Source: Paraburkholderia lacunae | GTDB taxonomy: Bacteria > Pseudomonadota > Gammaproteobacteria > Burkholderiales > Burkholderiaceae | Direction: 5' to 3' | Assembly: GCF_003353175.1 (NCBI RefSeq) | Contig: NZ_QHKS01000007.1 | Location: forward strand, 1 to 64,000 | DNA: 64,000 nucleotides | In this document: piece by piece, positions 18,048 through 27,301 of the stretch | Position numbering within the stretch: position 1 is the first letter of the stretch | Layout: every line of letters starts with the position of its first letter | Position numbers and translations under genes: made by a program | Notes under the pieces: generated by a model | What the model was told of the DNA's origin: nothing | What the model saw: the letters and a program-made list of their open reading frames with translations, nothing else | Databases searched by the model: none

Positions 18048-19571
18048 TCAAACCCTCACCGCAGGCGGCACATACCGGCATTCATAGCGTTTCCTCACCG
18101 TGCCGTTCTCATCGACGCTCTCGAGATACACGTCGAACTGCCACAAGCGCGCCATGTGCTTGAGCACCTCGTCGCTGTCCGACGACAGATGCCGGTTATC
18201 ACTCATGAAATGCCGCAGCGTCAGACTACGATCGCCGCGTGTATTCACCGCCCACACCTGAATGTTCGGCTCGCGATGATGCATGTCGTACTGCCGCGAC
18301 AACGCCTGCCGCACGTACTGATAGCCGCTGTCGTCGTGAATGGCGGAAACCTCCAGCGCATCGCGCATGTCGTCGTCGAGCACGGAGAACAGGCGCATCT
18401 CGCGGATCAGATGCGGCGACAGATACTGCGCGACAAAACTCTCGTCCTTGAAATTGCGCATCGCGTAGTGCATCGCCTGCAACCAGGGACTGCCGGCCAG
18501 CTCCGGGAACCACTTGCGGTCCTCTTCCGTCGGCGCTTCGCAGATCCGGCGGATGTCGCTCATCATCGAAAAACCCAGCGCGTACGGATTGATACCGCTG
18601 TAATACGGCTTGGTGACCGGCGGCTGGTAGACCACATTGCTGTGCGAATGGAGAAACTCCATCATGAAGCCGTCTTCCAGCTTGCCCTGGTTGTACATCG
18701 TGTTGAGCAAGGTGTAGTGCCAGAACGTCGCCCAGCCTTCGTTCATCACCTGGGTCTGCCGCTGCGGATAGAAATACTGGCCCACCTTGCGCACGATGCG
18801 GATCACTTCCCGCTCCCACGGCTCCAGCAGCGGCGCGTTCTTCTCCGCGAAGTACAGCAGGTTTTCCTGCGGCTCCGGCGGATAGCGTTCCTCGATTTCC
18901 TCCGGCAACGGCGTATGCCGGGTCGGCAAGGTGCGCCACAGTTCGTTCACCTGCGATTGCAGGTACGCCTCACGCTCGCGGCGCGCGGCGAATTCCCTCT
19001 CCAGCGACAATTTCTGCGGCCGCTTGTAACGGTCCACGCCGTAATTCATCAGCGCGTGGCAAGAGTCGAGCAGCTCCTCCACCCGGTCGAGCCCAAAGCG
19101 TTCCTCGCACTCCGCAATGTAGTTCTTCGCGTAGACAAGGTAATCGATGATCGCGTGCGCATCCGTCCACAGCTTGAACAGATAGTTACCCTTGAAGAAC
19201 GAGTTGTGCCCGTAGGCCGCGTGCGCGATGACGAGCGCCTGCATCGTCATCGTGTTCTCTTCCATCAGGTACGCGATACAGGGATTCGAATTGATGACGA
19301 TTTCATACGCCAGACCCATCTGCCCGCGACGGTAGCTCTTTTCGGTGGAGAGAAAGTGTTTGCCGAACGACCAGTGACGGTAATTGACCGGCATGCCGAC
19401 GGACGCGTAGGCGTCCATCATCTGTTCGGCGCTGATGAGTTCGAGCTGGATCGGATAGACGTCGAGCTCATATTGCTCTGCAACAAGAGCAATATGTGAG
19501 TCGTACTCTTCGATCAATTCGAAGGTCCAGTCGGACGGACACGGCAGAGGCCGTCTATCGGCTACGTTCAT
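18048..19571 (-). CDS. spoVR: SpoVR family protein (YcgB-like)
   Basis: A 507-residue cytosolic protein with the conserved SpoVR features WTFELIEEYDSHIALVAEQYELDVYPIQLE, NYRHWSFGKHF, INSNPCIAYLMEENTMTMQALVIAHAAYGH and GINPYALGF. First named for Bacillus spore cortex formation; in non-sporulating proteobacteria it is found with PrkA and YeaH in a stress-response operon. ATG 19571 (MNVADRRPLP, AAGGGAAG upstream) gives the usual family length. The frame is open to ATG 19763, which overlaps the yeaH stop as ATGA and would add a 64-residue Ala/Gly-rich low-complexity extension; either start is possible. Confidence 0.88.
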   Translation of the reverse strand: MNVADRRPLPCPSDWTFELIEEYDSHIALVAEQYELDVYPIQLELISAEQMMDAYASVGMPVNYRHWSFGKHFLSTEKSYRRGQMGLAYEIVINSNPCIAYLMEENTMTMQALVIAHAAYGHNSFFKGNYLFKLWTDAHAIIDYLVYAKNYIAECEERFGLDRVEELLDSCHALMNYGVDRYKRPQKLSLEREFAARREREAYLQSQVNELWRTLPTRHTPLPEEIEERYPPEPQENLLYFAEKNAPLLEPWEREVIRIVRKVGQYFYPQRQTQVMNEGWATFWHYTLLNTMYNQGKLEDGFMMEFLHSHSNVVYQPPVTKPYYSGINPYALGFSMMSDIRRICEAPTEEDRKWFPELAGSPWLQAMHYAMRNFKDESFVAQYLSPHLIREMRLFSVLDDDMRDALEVSAIHDDSGYQYVRQALSRQYDMHHREPNIQVWAVNTRGDRSLTLRHFMSDNRHLSSDSDEVLKHMARLWQFDVYLESVDENGTVRKRYECRYVPPAVRV

Positions 19572-19759
19572 ACGGACTTCCCTTTGCCCCTCAGTGGGCG
19601 TTCCGGTGTGTCCCCGTGCTGCAGCGGCATCGACTGCTCCGGCTGCGGCGGCTCCGGTAGAGTCCGCCCCGGCCTCGGCATGCCCCGACTGACGCTGCGG
19701 CACGCCTTTTCCGCGCTCCGGCTGATAGCCGCGCGCTTCGTTGTGCAAGTGCTTTGTCG

Positions 19760-21028
19760 TCATGACGACGCCGCCTGCTTCTCAAACAACTCGCGAAACA
19801 CCGGATAAATATCGGCCGCGGTTTCGACCTTCTTCATCGCCATGTGCGGCTGGCTCAGGGCCAGTTGCGCGTATTCGAGCCACAAGTTCTGCTCTTCGGG
19901 TGTTACCTGAATATACGCAAAATAGCGCACCTTCTCCAGGATGTCATCCGAGAGTATCTTGCGGCACTTGGGCGAGTCGTCGGTCCAGTTGTCGCCGTCC
20001 GAGGCCTGAGCGCCGTAAATGTTCCATTCAGTCGGCGAATAGCGCTCCTCCATCACCTTCTGCATCAGCTCCAGCGCGCTCGACACCACCGTGCCGCCGC
20101 TTTCGGTCGAGTGAAAGAAGGTGTCTTCGTCGACTTCCTCGGCACGCGTGTGGTGGCGGATGAACACCACCTCGATGCGCTCGTAATTCCGTTTCAGGAA
20201 CAGATACAACAGGATGAAAAAGCGCTTGGCGAGATCCTTGCGCTGCTCGTCCATCGAGCCGGACACATCCATCAGACAGAACATCACGGCCTGACTGGAC
20301 GGCGTGGGCTGCTTCACCCGGTTCACATAGCGCAGATCGAACGGATCGATGAACGGAATACGCCAGATGCGCCCGCGCAAATGGTGGATTTCGTCTTCGA
20401 GCAGCTTGATTTCCTCGCGACGGTCGGCCGGATCGGCCTTCATGACTTCGAGCTGCCGCTCCATCTCGTGCAACTGGTTGACGAGCGGCGCCCCGAGCGC
20501 GATGCGGCGGCCGAGCGCGCTCCTCAGCGAACGAACCACATCGATATTGTTCGGCGTACCTTCGGCCGCCCAGCCGGCGCGGATGCTTTTCCACGTGGGC
20601 ACGGCCATCAGATGGGTTTTGACGAGGCGAGGCAGCTCGAGATCGTCGAAGAAATACTGCATGAATTCTTCGCGGCTCAACTCGAACACGAAGTCGTCCT
20701 GGCCGTCGCCCTCGTTGCTGGCCTGGCTACCCCCGCCGCCTCCGCCGCCTTGCGGACGCTGGATCTTGTCGCCGCGGATGTAATCGGAATTGCCCGGATG
20801 CACCATTTCCCGCTTGCCGCCGGGACCATGCCGGAACGACGGCTCCGCAATGTCTTTGCGCGGAATGGTGATGCTCTGGGTGTTCTGAATGTCCTTGATG
20901 CTCCTATCGCGCACCGCATCCGAAACGGCGCGACGAATATAGTTCTTGACGCGGCGCAGAAAGCGCTCGCGATTTGCAATGCTCTTGTTCTTGCCTGCTA
21001 ACCTGCGGTCGATGATTTGATGAAGCAC
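19760..21028 (-). CDS. yeaH: YeaH/YhbH family (DUF444) von Willebrand-A-like protein
   Basis: A 422-residue protein. The N-terminus (HQIIDRRLAGKNKSIANRERFLRRV) and IRGDKIQRPQ followed by a Gly-rich linker (about 95-100) are typical of YeaH. The C-terminal VWA-like domain carries the metal-site motif DVSGSMDE near 255 and STESGGTVVSSALE later. In E. coli, YeaH acts with the kinase YeaG under nitrogen starvation and sustained stress; the same pairing is seen here. It lies 140 bases after prkA and overlaps the longer spoVR start by four bases. The biochemical role is not established. Confidence 0.9.
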   Translation of the reverse strand: MLHQIIDRRLAGKNKSIANRERFLRRVKNYIRRAVSDAVRDRSIKDIQNTQSITIPRKDIAEPSFRHGPGGKREMVHPGNSDYIRGDKIQRPQGGGGGGGSQASNEGDGQDDFVFELSREEFMQYFFDDLELPRLVKTHLMAVPTWKSIRAGWAAEGTPNNIDVVRSLRSALGRRIALGAPLVNQLHEMERQLEVMKADPADRREEIKLLEDEIHHLRGRIWRIPFIDPFDLRYVNRVKQPTPSSQAVMFCLMDVSGSMDEQRKDLAKRFFILLYLFLKRNYERIEVVFIRHHTRAEEVDEDTFFHSTESGGTVVSSALELMQKVMEERYSPTEWNIYGAQASDGDNWTDDSPKCRKILSDDILEKVRYFAYIQVTPEEQNLWLEYAQLALSQPHMAMKKVETAADIYPVFRELFEKQAASS

Positions 21029-21168
21029 GCCCGGTCTCCCGCTGTAATTTCGAGTGCGCGAGACGCACGTTGCATTTGCATGCCTACAAACACAACGCTA
21101 TGTCCATGCAGCTTGCGCCTCGCAAGGTGCCCGAGCGGTCGGACCGCGCGGGCGGCACGCAGTGCGTA

Positions 21169-23091
21169 TCATGACGACTTACGCACGCGCAGATACCAGT
21201 CACACAGCAAGCGCACCTGCTTCGGCGTATACCCCTTCGTGACCATCCGATTGACGAAGTCTTCGTGCTTGCGTTGCTCTTCCGCCGAACCTTTGGCGTT
21301 GAACGAGATCACCGGCAGCAACTCCTCCGTGTTCGAGAACATTTTCTTTTCGATCACAACGCGCAGCTTCTCATAGCTGATCCACGCGGGGTTCTTACCC
21401 GCATTCGCAGCCCGCGCGCGCAGCACGAAATTGACGATCTCGTTGCGGAAGTCCTTCGGGTTGCTGATACCCGCAGGTTTCTCGATCTTCTCCAGTTCCG
21501 CGTTCAGCGCCGCGCGGTCGAAGCTTTCGCCGGTGTCGTGATCACGGAACTCCTGATCCTGAATCCAGAAGTCGGCATACGTCACGTAGCGATCGAAGAT
21601 GTTCTGGCCGTACTCGGAATACGACTCCAGATACGCGGTCTGAATCTCCTTGCCGATGAACTCGGCGTAGCGCGAGGCCAGCACGTCCTTGATGAACGAC
21701 AGATACTTCTGTTCGGTTTCCGGCGGAAACTGTTCGCGCTCGATCTGTTGTTCGAGCACGTACATCAGGTGCACCGGATTCGCCGCGACTTCGGTCGAAT
21801 CGAAGTTGAAGACGCGCGACAGGATCTTGAACGAGAAGCGGGTCGACACGCCGGTCATCCCTTCATCCACACCCGCGAAGTCGCGATACTCCTGATACGA
21901 CTTGGCCTTCGGATCGGTGTCCTTGAGATTCTCGCCGTCGTACACCTGCATCTTCGAAAAGAGGCTGGAATTCTCCGGCTCCTGCAAGCGCGTGAGCACC
22001 GACATCTGCGCCATCATCTTCAGCGTGCCCGGCGCGCATACCGCACTAGCCAGCGACGAATTACGCAGCAGCTTCTCGTAGATCTTGACCTCTTCGCTGT
22101 AGCGCAGGCAGTACGGCACCTTCACGACGAAGATCCGGTCGAGCAGTGCTTCGTTATTGCGGTTGTTGCGGAACGCCTTCCATTCGGACTCGTTCGAGTG
22201 GGCCAGAATCACGCCGTCGAACGGGATCGCACCGAAGCCTTCCGTGCCCTTGAAGTTGCCTTCCTGAGTGGCGGTAAGCAACGGGTGCAAGACCTTGATC
22301 GGCGCCTTGAACATTTCGACGAACTCGAGCAGGCCCTGATTCGCGAGACACAGACCGCCGGAATAGCTGTACGCGTCGGCGTCGTCTTGTGCGTACTGTT
22401 CGAGCTTGCGGATATCGACCTTGCCGACCAGCGATGAAATATCCTGATTGTTTTCGTCGCCCGGTTCGGTCTTGGCAATGCCGATCTGCCGGAGGATCGA
22501 CGGATAGCGGCGTACCACGCGGAACTTGCGGATGTCGCCGTTGTATTCGTGCAGGCGCTTCACGGCCCACGGACTCAGAATGCTTTTCAGGTAGCGGCGA
22601 GGAATGCCGTACTGTTCTTCGAGGATCGGACCGTCTTCGTCGTAATCGAACAGCCCAAGCGGCGACTCGTTCACGGGCGAACCCTTGATCGCGTAGAAAG
22701 GCACGCGTTCCATCAGCTGCTTCAACCTTTCCGCGATCGACGATTTACCGCCGCCGACCGGGCCTAACAGATACAGAATCTGTTTCTTCTCTTCGAGCCC
22801 CTGGGCCGAATGCCGGAAGTACGCGACCACCTGCTCTATCACATCTTCCATTCCGTAGAACTCACGGAACGCGGGGTATACCTTGATGACCTTGTTTGCG
22901 AAGATGCGCGACAGGCGCGGATCGTTGCGGGTGTCGATCTGTTCTGGTTCCCCGATTGCCATCAACATGCGTTCGCCAGCCGTGGCGTACGCGGCGGGAT
23001 TGTCTTTGCAGAGCGCGAGATACTCCTCGAGCGAGAGTTCATCTTCTCGTGTTTTCTCGAAGCGGGTCGCGAAACTGCTGTAGATATCCAT
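21169..23091 (-). CDS. prkA: PrkA family serine protein kinase (YeaG-like)
   Basis: A 640-residue AAA-type kinase. The P-loop is LLGPVGGGKSS (about 109-118), the PrkA domain includes SPVNESPLGLFDYDEDG and GAIPFDGVILAHSNESEW, and the C-terminal PrkA kinase-like domain includes FSFKILSRVFNFD. Bacterial PrkA/YeaG proteins phosphorylate serine in response to starvation and stress; some have been reported to have protease-like activity. It is the first gene of the prkA-yeaH-spoVR operon. The ribosome site is strong (GAGGAGG just before ATG 23091). A 9-bp inverted repeat lies in the leader. Confidence 0.92.
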   Translation of the reverse strand: MDIYSSFATRFEKTREDELSLEEYLALCKDNPAAYATAGERMLMAIGEPEQIDTRNDPRLSRIFANKVIKVYPAFREFYGMEDVIEQVVAYFRHSAQGLEEKKQILYLLGPVGGGKSSIAERLKQLMERVPFYAIKGSPVNESPLGLFDYDEDGPILEEQYGIPRRYLKSILSPWAVKRLHEYNGDIRKFRVVRRYPSILRQIGIAKTEPGDENNQDISSLVGKVDIRKLEQYAQDDADAYSYSGGLCLANQGLLEFVEMFKAPIKVLHPLLTATQEGNFKGTEGFGAIPFDGVILAHSNESEWKAFRNNRNNEALLDRIFVVKVPYCLRYSEEVKIYEKLLRNSSLASAVCAPGTLKMMAQMSVLTRLQEPENSSLFSKMQVYDGENLKDTDPKAKSYQEYRDFAGVDEGMTGVSTRFSFKILSRVFNFDSTEVAANPVHLMYVLEQQIEREQFPPETEQKYLSFIKDVLASRYAEFIGKEIQTAYLESYSEYGQNIFDRYVTYADFWIQDQEFRDHDTGESFDRAALNAELEKIEKPAGISNPKDFRNEIVNFVLRARAANAGKNPAWISYEKLRVVIEKKMFSNTEELLPVISFNAKGSAEEQRKHEDFVNRMVTKGYTPKQVRLLCDWYLRVRKSS

Positions 23092-23116
23092 GCTACCTCC
23101 TCGCCGAAGTCTAGAC

Positions 23117-23154
23117 CGATGTCGTGCGCGGCGCGCTATTCGGAAACGACATCG
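23117..23154. promoter_or_regulatory. 9-bp inverted repeat in the prkA leader
   Basis: CGATGTCGT (23117-23125) and ACGACATCG (23146-23154), 20 bases apart, lie 26-63 bases upstream of the prkA ATG. They could form a leader hairpin or bind a dimeric regulator. I looked for a sigma-54 GG/GC promoter upstream, as in E. coli yeaGH, and saw none convincing. Confidence 0.5.
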
Positions 23155-23908
23155 CTCGAATTCATCCTAAACCCTTTTAAATTTTTTTTCACGAACTACG
23201 TTGCGAAAATCGCGCCGCAGTCACCTCCCGACATTCCTCACTTGGAAACACAGATTCGCTCACCTACAATCTTGCGCTGACATCGCAGCAATTGCAGACC
23301 TGTCCTGCTGCCTCGCTACCGCCTGCTCCATTCCCTGCTCCACACCCCGCTTGCACTGCTGTATCGCGCGGACCGTCTCGTTCATCGGATGATCTCGCTG
23401 CTACACCGGACAGCCTGTCTGCACGCGCACACTTCGCTGCATTACGCGTGGATGTCATGTGTTTCGCGCTTGCCCGGCTACTTTTTTTCATCAACGCGCG
23501 ACCTGAGCCTTTGGTCTACAGCGACGAGCGCGTGTTACATGTTCGTTCACCGATGCTTCGGCGCCCGGCGTGTCAGCGCCCGGCACAGGGACGCACCTTC
23601 AAGCTGTTCGTCAATGCGTGAACGGATTTGTTTCGCGCCGTTCCCGACCGACTTCCAAGCGCAGAGGGACGCGTCGGGCGCTCACCGCTTGCCCTTCGCC
23701 GCGTGCATTACCCGCATTGTCGGCACGGTCGGCCGCGCTCGATAACTGGATCACGGCCGCGCGCCCTCGGCTTCCATAGGTGTATACGGCTAAACGATCC
23801 GGCTAGACGATCGCCGTAGGCGCCGTAAATGTGAAACGGCTACCTTCATGCAGCTTACGCAGTTCAGGCAGCCGTTTGTAGCGCACTTCGTAACGCGCCG
23901 TTACATGC
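23155..23908. other. Gene-free stretch upstream of prkA
   Basis: About 750 bases. Several short plus-strand frames exist near 23290-23820, but they overlap each other, have no ribosome sites and resemble no protein. An 8-bp inverted repeat AAACGGCT/AGCCGTTT (23834-23841, 23870-23877) lies just past the hydratase stop and may help end that transcript. Just upstream of prkA there is an AT-rich patch (AAATTTTTTTT near 23180). Confidence 0.4.
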
Positions 23909-24670
23909 TCAGGTCAGTTCAATCTCGACTTCGCCGAGACCGTCGATATGTCCACGGACAATGCCGGGCTTGTCCACATTGTGAGCGCCGACGTACGAAC
24001 CGGTGGTGAGGGTCCAATCGGGTTCGATGGTGATACCCATGGCCGCGCAGTGGTTGACGAACCAGACCAGCAGTTCGCGCGGATCGCCGGCGGGATTGCC
24101 GGTGGCGTCCGGCACCAGCGAGTCGCCGTCGAAGCTCAATTCCAGTTCGGGCGACACGAAATCGAAACCGCGCGCGATTCCCGCATAGGCAACCGGATGG
24201 CCGGTGATCAGCGCGCCGTTGTTCTGTGCGTCGGCGAGCTGCGCGAGCGGCGCAACGTTCGGCCACTCGGCAAAGCGGCTGTCGACGATCTCGATGGCGG
24301 GCAGCACCACGCCCACCTTCGAGAGCACCTCGTCGCGCGCATACGCTCGGCCGCGCGGCTCGATCGCCTCGGCGAAGCGGAAGCCGATCTCGAGTTCCAG
24401 CAGCATCCGGAAGAATCCCGCACGGGCGACCCGCGCCGGCGACGGCAGCACCAGCGAGGCCGGAATCGGCGCGCCTGAGGCCGCGCCGCCCGGCGCTTTG
24501 GCGCCGATCTTCCACGCCCCGGTCGATTCGCCGAGACCCGCGATGACGGCCTGCTGGATCGCGTACGCGGTTGCGGCATCGGGCGGCAGGCTGTCGGGTG
24601 CGGGCGCATCGATCGGGCGATGCTGCCGGCGTGCTTCGACGAGGCGGTGCGCGAGGTCGTGTGGCGTCAT
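23909..24670 (-). CDS. 2-keto-4-pentenoate hydratase / 2-oxohepta-4-ene-1,7-dioate hydratase family
   Basis: A 253-residue enzyme of the fumarylacetoacetate hydrolase superfamily, MhpD/HpaH branch: AYAIQQAVIAGL, GAWKIGAKAP, a metal-ligand segment MLLELEIGFRFAEAI, and VLPAIEIVDSRF. Such enzymes hydrate 2-keto-4-enoates from meta-cleavage of aromatics. No other ring-cleavage genes are adjacent, so the pathway cannot be named. ATG 24670 is preceded by AAGGA; the frame open to 24856 is rejected as unlike the family. Monocistronic. Confidence 0.8.
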   Translation of the reverse strand: MTPHDLAHRLVEARRQHRPIDAPAPDSLPPDAATAYAIQQAVIAGLGESTGAWKIGAKAPGGAASGAPIPASLVLPSPARVARAGFFRMLLELEIGFRFAEAIEPRGRAYARDEVLSKVGVVLPAIEIVDSRFAEWPNVAPLAQLADAQNNGALITGHPVAYAGIARGFDFVSPELELSFDGDSLVPDATGNPAGDPRELLVWFVNHCAAMGITIEPDWTLTTGSYVGAHNVDKPGIVRGHIDGLGEVEIELT

Positions 24671-24887
24671 GTCAGTCCTTTTTGGCTGGGGCGCGTTGAA
24701 AGGTGGGTTGCTGCGAAGCCGCGGCGCCGGAATTGCGTTTGCGTCGTCCGAGGTCCGCACGCCGACTGCCGGTACCGGCCGATAGCGCCGATGCAAGCAG
24801 CAGTCGCGTCCGTCAATGTACCGGATCACAGCGCTCGCCAGGGCACGGACTGTCATCGTCGACGTTAGTTAGCCCGCAGTGCACGGC

Positions 24888-24923
24888 AAAAGGCCGCGGT
24901 TGCATGCGCAATCGCGGCCTTTT
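24888..24923. terminator. Bidirectional intrinsic terminator
   Basis: Perfect 11-bp arms AAAAGGCCGCG / CGCGGCCTTTT with a 14-base loop and U-runs on both strands. It lies between the hydratase promoter and the chemoreceptor gene, and on the minus strand it ends the chemoreceptor transcript. The rest of 24671-25102 contains no supportable gene. Confidence 0.85.
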
Positions 24924-25102
24924 GCCACCATACGGTTATCTGCGTCGGCACGGCTCGGTACGCTGCGCAACCGGGAACGAATGTTGCGACACGATTGCCG
25001 ACGCTACGGCTCGCCACAGCCGCATCGTCGCGTCGAAAACGCGGCGATGACGCCGTACGTCCGCCTTTTTGCGGTGCCGCGCGATCTACGTCCTCAGGCC
25101 GA

Positions 25103-26860
25103 TCAGAAGGTTTCCCAATCCTGATCGCTGCCTGCACTCGCCAGTGCCTTGGCCGGAGCCTTGGCCGGCGCGGCGGCGGACGGCGTGCTGGACAGTGCCG
25201 CAGCCGGTACGGCAGCGGCCTTCGCATGCGCGGCAGGCGGTGCCTTACGCGCGGTCATCGGCCGGGCCGGCGTCGTTGCGCGCCTTGGCGCGGCGCTCAC
25301 CGGCGCCTTGTGCGCTTCATCGTCGAGCTGGAACACGGCCACCGCGGTGCGCAGCTTGCCGGCCTGATCTTCGAGCGATTGCGCTGCCGCCGCTGCTTCC
25401 TCGACCAGCGCCGCGTTCTGCTGCGTGACTTCGTCCATTTGCGTGACGGCGCGCGCCACCTGGTCGATCCCGCCGCTTTGCTCTTCCGAAGCCGCCGCGA
25501 TTTCGCCCATGATGTCGGTCACGCGTTGGACCGCGCTGATGATCTCGCTCATGGTGCGGCCGGCTTCGTCGACCAGCGCCGAGCCGGACTGCACGCGCTC
25601 GACCGACGTATCGATCAGTTCCTTGATTTCCTTGGCCGCCGCCGACGAACGCTGCGCCAGACTGCGCACTTCGCCTGCCACGACCGCGAAACCGCGCCCT
25701 TCCTCGCCGGCCCGCGCCGCTTCCACTGCGGCGTTCAGCGCCAGAATATTGGTCTGGAACGCAATCCCTTCGATGATCGAGATGATGTCGGCGATCTTCG
25801 CCGAGCTCTGATTGATGTCGCCCATCGTGCCGACCACCTGGCCGACCACCGCGCTGCCCTTGTTCGCGATCTCCGACGCATTGGCCGCCAGCGAACTCGC
25901 CTGGCGGGCGTTGTCGGCGTTCTGCTTGACGGTGCCGGTCAGCTCTTCCATGCTCGACGCGGTTTCCTGCAGCGCTGACGCCTGCTCTTCGGTGCGCGAA
26001 GACAGGTCGATATTGCCGGCGGCGATCTGACGGGTCGCAGTCGCGATCGATTCGCTGCCGCCGCGCACCGCACGCACCGTTTCGGTGAGACTGCGCTGCA
26101 TCCTGGCGATCCCTTCGAGCAACTGCCCCATTTCGTCGCGCGACGTGATGACGACCGGACGACGCAAATCGCCTGCGGAGATCGCATCGAAATGACCGAG
26201 CGCTTCGCCGAGCGGCCGACCAATCGCGCGGCTGAGCGTCACATAGGACAGCGCGGCGGCGATGACGCCCACCAGCAGCGCGCCCAAGCTGATCATGCGG
26301 AACACCGCGAAGCTGTTTTGCGCGGAGTTGAAGCCCCCCTCGGCCGATACGAACTGGAATTTGCTCAACGTCGCGTCGGCTTCAGCCAGTTCGTTGTAGG
26401 CAACCTGCAAGCGCTTGGCGCTATCGGCAACTTTGCCCTGATCGTTCGCTGCAATGACCGCGGCGAACGCATCCAACTGCTGATGCAGCCCGTCGCGCTT
26501 ACCGATCACAACCTGCGCCAGACGATCTTCCTCCGCATCGCGCGGCAGATCCATGTACTTTTTCCACCACGAATCAGACAAGGTGCGCATGCCGCGCGCG
26601 CGTTCGAGCGGCGCTGCGGCGTCCGGCGTGCCAATCTGGAACGCGGCGCGATCGAGTGCGAGACGCTCGCGTGCCGCGTAGAGTTCGGCGTCGCCGATAG
26701 CCACCGCACTCGGCATTGCGTTGGTGAAAGTATCCCGGTATGCGTCATTCGAGCGGCTCATGCCGAACAAACCGAAAACGCCGATAGTCACCAGCAGCGC
26801 GGCCAGAAAAGCCATCGTGAGGCCAATTCGCGCCTTGATCGTGATCCCTTTGTTCAACAT
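25103..26860 (-). CDS. Methyl-accepting chemotaxis protein
   Basis: A 585-residue inner-membrane chemoreceptor. TM1 is about residues 11-33 (IGLTMAFLAALLVTIGVFG), a four-helix-type periplasmic domain with a Tar/Tsr-like start follows to about 190, then TM2, HAMP, and the signalling hairpin with its tip EGIAFQTNILALNAAVEAARAGEEGRGFAVVAGEVR. The C-terminus is a long Ala/Pro/Lys linker ending DWETF, a CheR/CheB tether pentapeptide like NWETF of Tar/Tsr. The receptor can therefore probably recruit adaptation enzymes itself. The ligand is unknown. It stands alone, with AGGAAGAAGC before ATG 26860. Confidence 0.93.
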   Translation of the reverse strand: MLNKGITIKARIGLTMAFLAALLVTIGVFGLFGMSRSNDAYRDTFTNAMPSAVAIGDAELYAARERLALDRAAFQIGTPDAAAPLERARGMRTLSDSWWKKYMDLPRDAEEDRLAQVVIGKRDGLHQQLDAFAAVIAANDQGKVADSAKRLQVAYNELAEADATLSKFQFVSAEGGFNSAQNSFAVFRMISLGALLVGVIAAALSYVTLSRAIGRPLGEALGHFDAISAGDLRRPVVITSRDEMGQLLEGIARMQRSLTETVRAVRGGSESIATATRQIAAGNIDLSSRTEEQASALQETASSMEELTGTVKQNADNARQASSLAANASEIANKGSAVVGQVVGTMGDINQSSAKIADIISIIEGIAFQTNILALNAAVEAARAGEEGRGFAVVAGEVRSLAQRSSAAAKEIKELIDTSVERVQSGSALVDEAGRTMSEIISAVQRVTDIMGEIAAASEEQSGGIDQVARAVTQMDEVTQQNAALVEEAAAAAQSLEDQAGKLRTAVAVFQLDDEAHKAPVSAAPRRATTPARPMTARKAPPAAHAKAAAVPAAALSSTPSAAAPAKAPAKALASAGSDQDWETF

Positions 26861-27301
26861 GCTTCTTCCTGTACTTAACCAAATGAGATGCTGCGTGCGC
26901 AGCGCGGGGTAGCGTGTGGCGTCTTCGTGCGCGGCGCCTTTTTGACACGGCGCTCTAATATCGTTTACGGCACTGAAGCGCGCTGCTTGAAGCTTTTATA
27001 TGGTATGAAGAAAGCCGTTGTAAGCAGATGGAAGAAATTACAAAATGCTGTCGGCGCGAGCATGTCGTGGTAATCGCCTGCGTCGGAGTGAGGGATGAGG
27101 CTCGGAAGATGGGACGGACGGGTGGCGATGCGGCGGTGCGAACGGCCCTCGCGCCGACAACTCAATCGAGCGGCTCTGCAGGCGCACGCTGCAACGCTAC
27201 GGCTATGAAGCAGAAAATTGGTTTAACGCGGCGCCGCCGGCCACCGAGGTCCAATCGAACGTGCGGCATTTTGCACGCTCGCGGACGGCGCCACGTTTTC
27301 G
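26861..27301. other. Gene-free stretch between chemoreceptor and rbsK
   Basis: About 440 bases upstream of the chemoreceptor and downstream of rbsK. I searched for a flagellar sigma-28 promoter and found no spacing that fits. No gene, strong hairpin or repeat is seen. Confidence 0.35.

Noticed and set aside
23092..23270. Sigma-54 promoter upstream of prkA as known for E. coli yeaGH
   Set aside because: No GG-N10-GC pair with the expected flanking bases was found.
23292..23820. Several small plus-strand frames upstream of prkA
   Set aside because: Overlapping one another, no ribosome sites, Ser/Arg/Pro-biased content, no known motifs.
26861..27060. Sigma-28 flagellar promoter for the chemoreceptor gene
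   Set aside because: Only a partial TAAA ... GCCG arrangement with wrong spacing.
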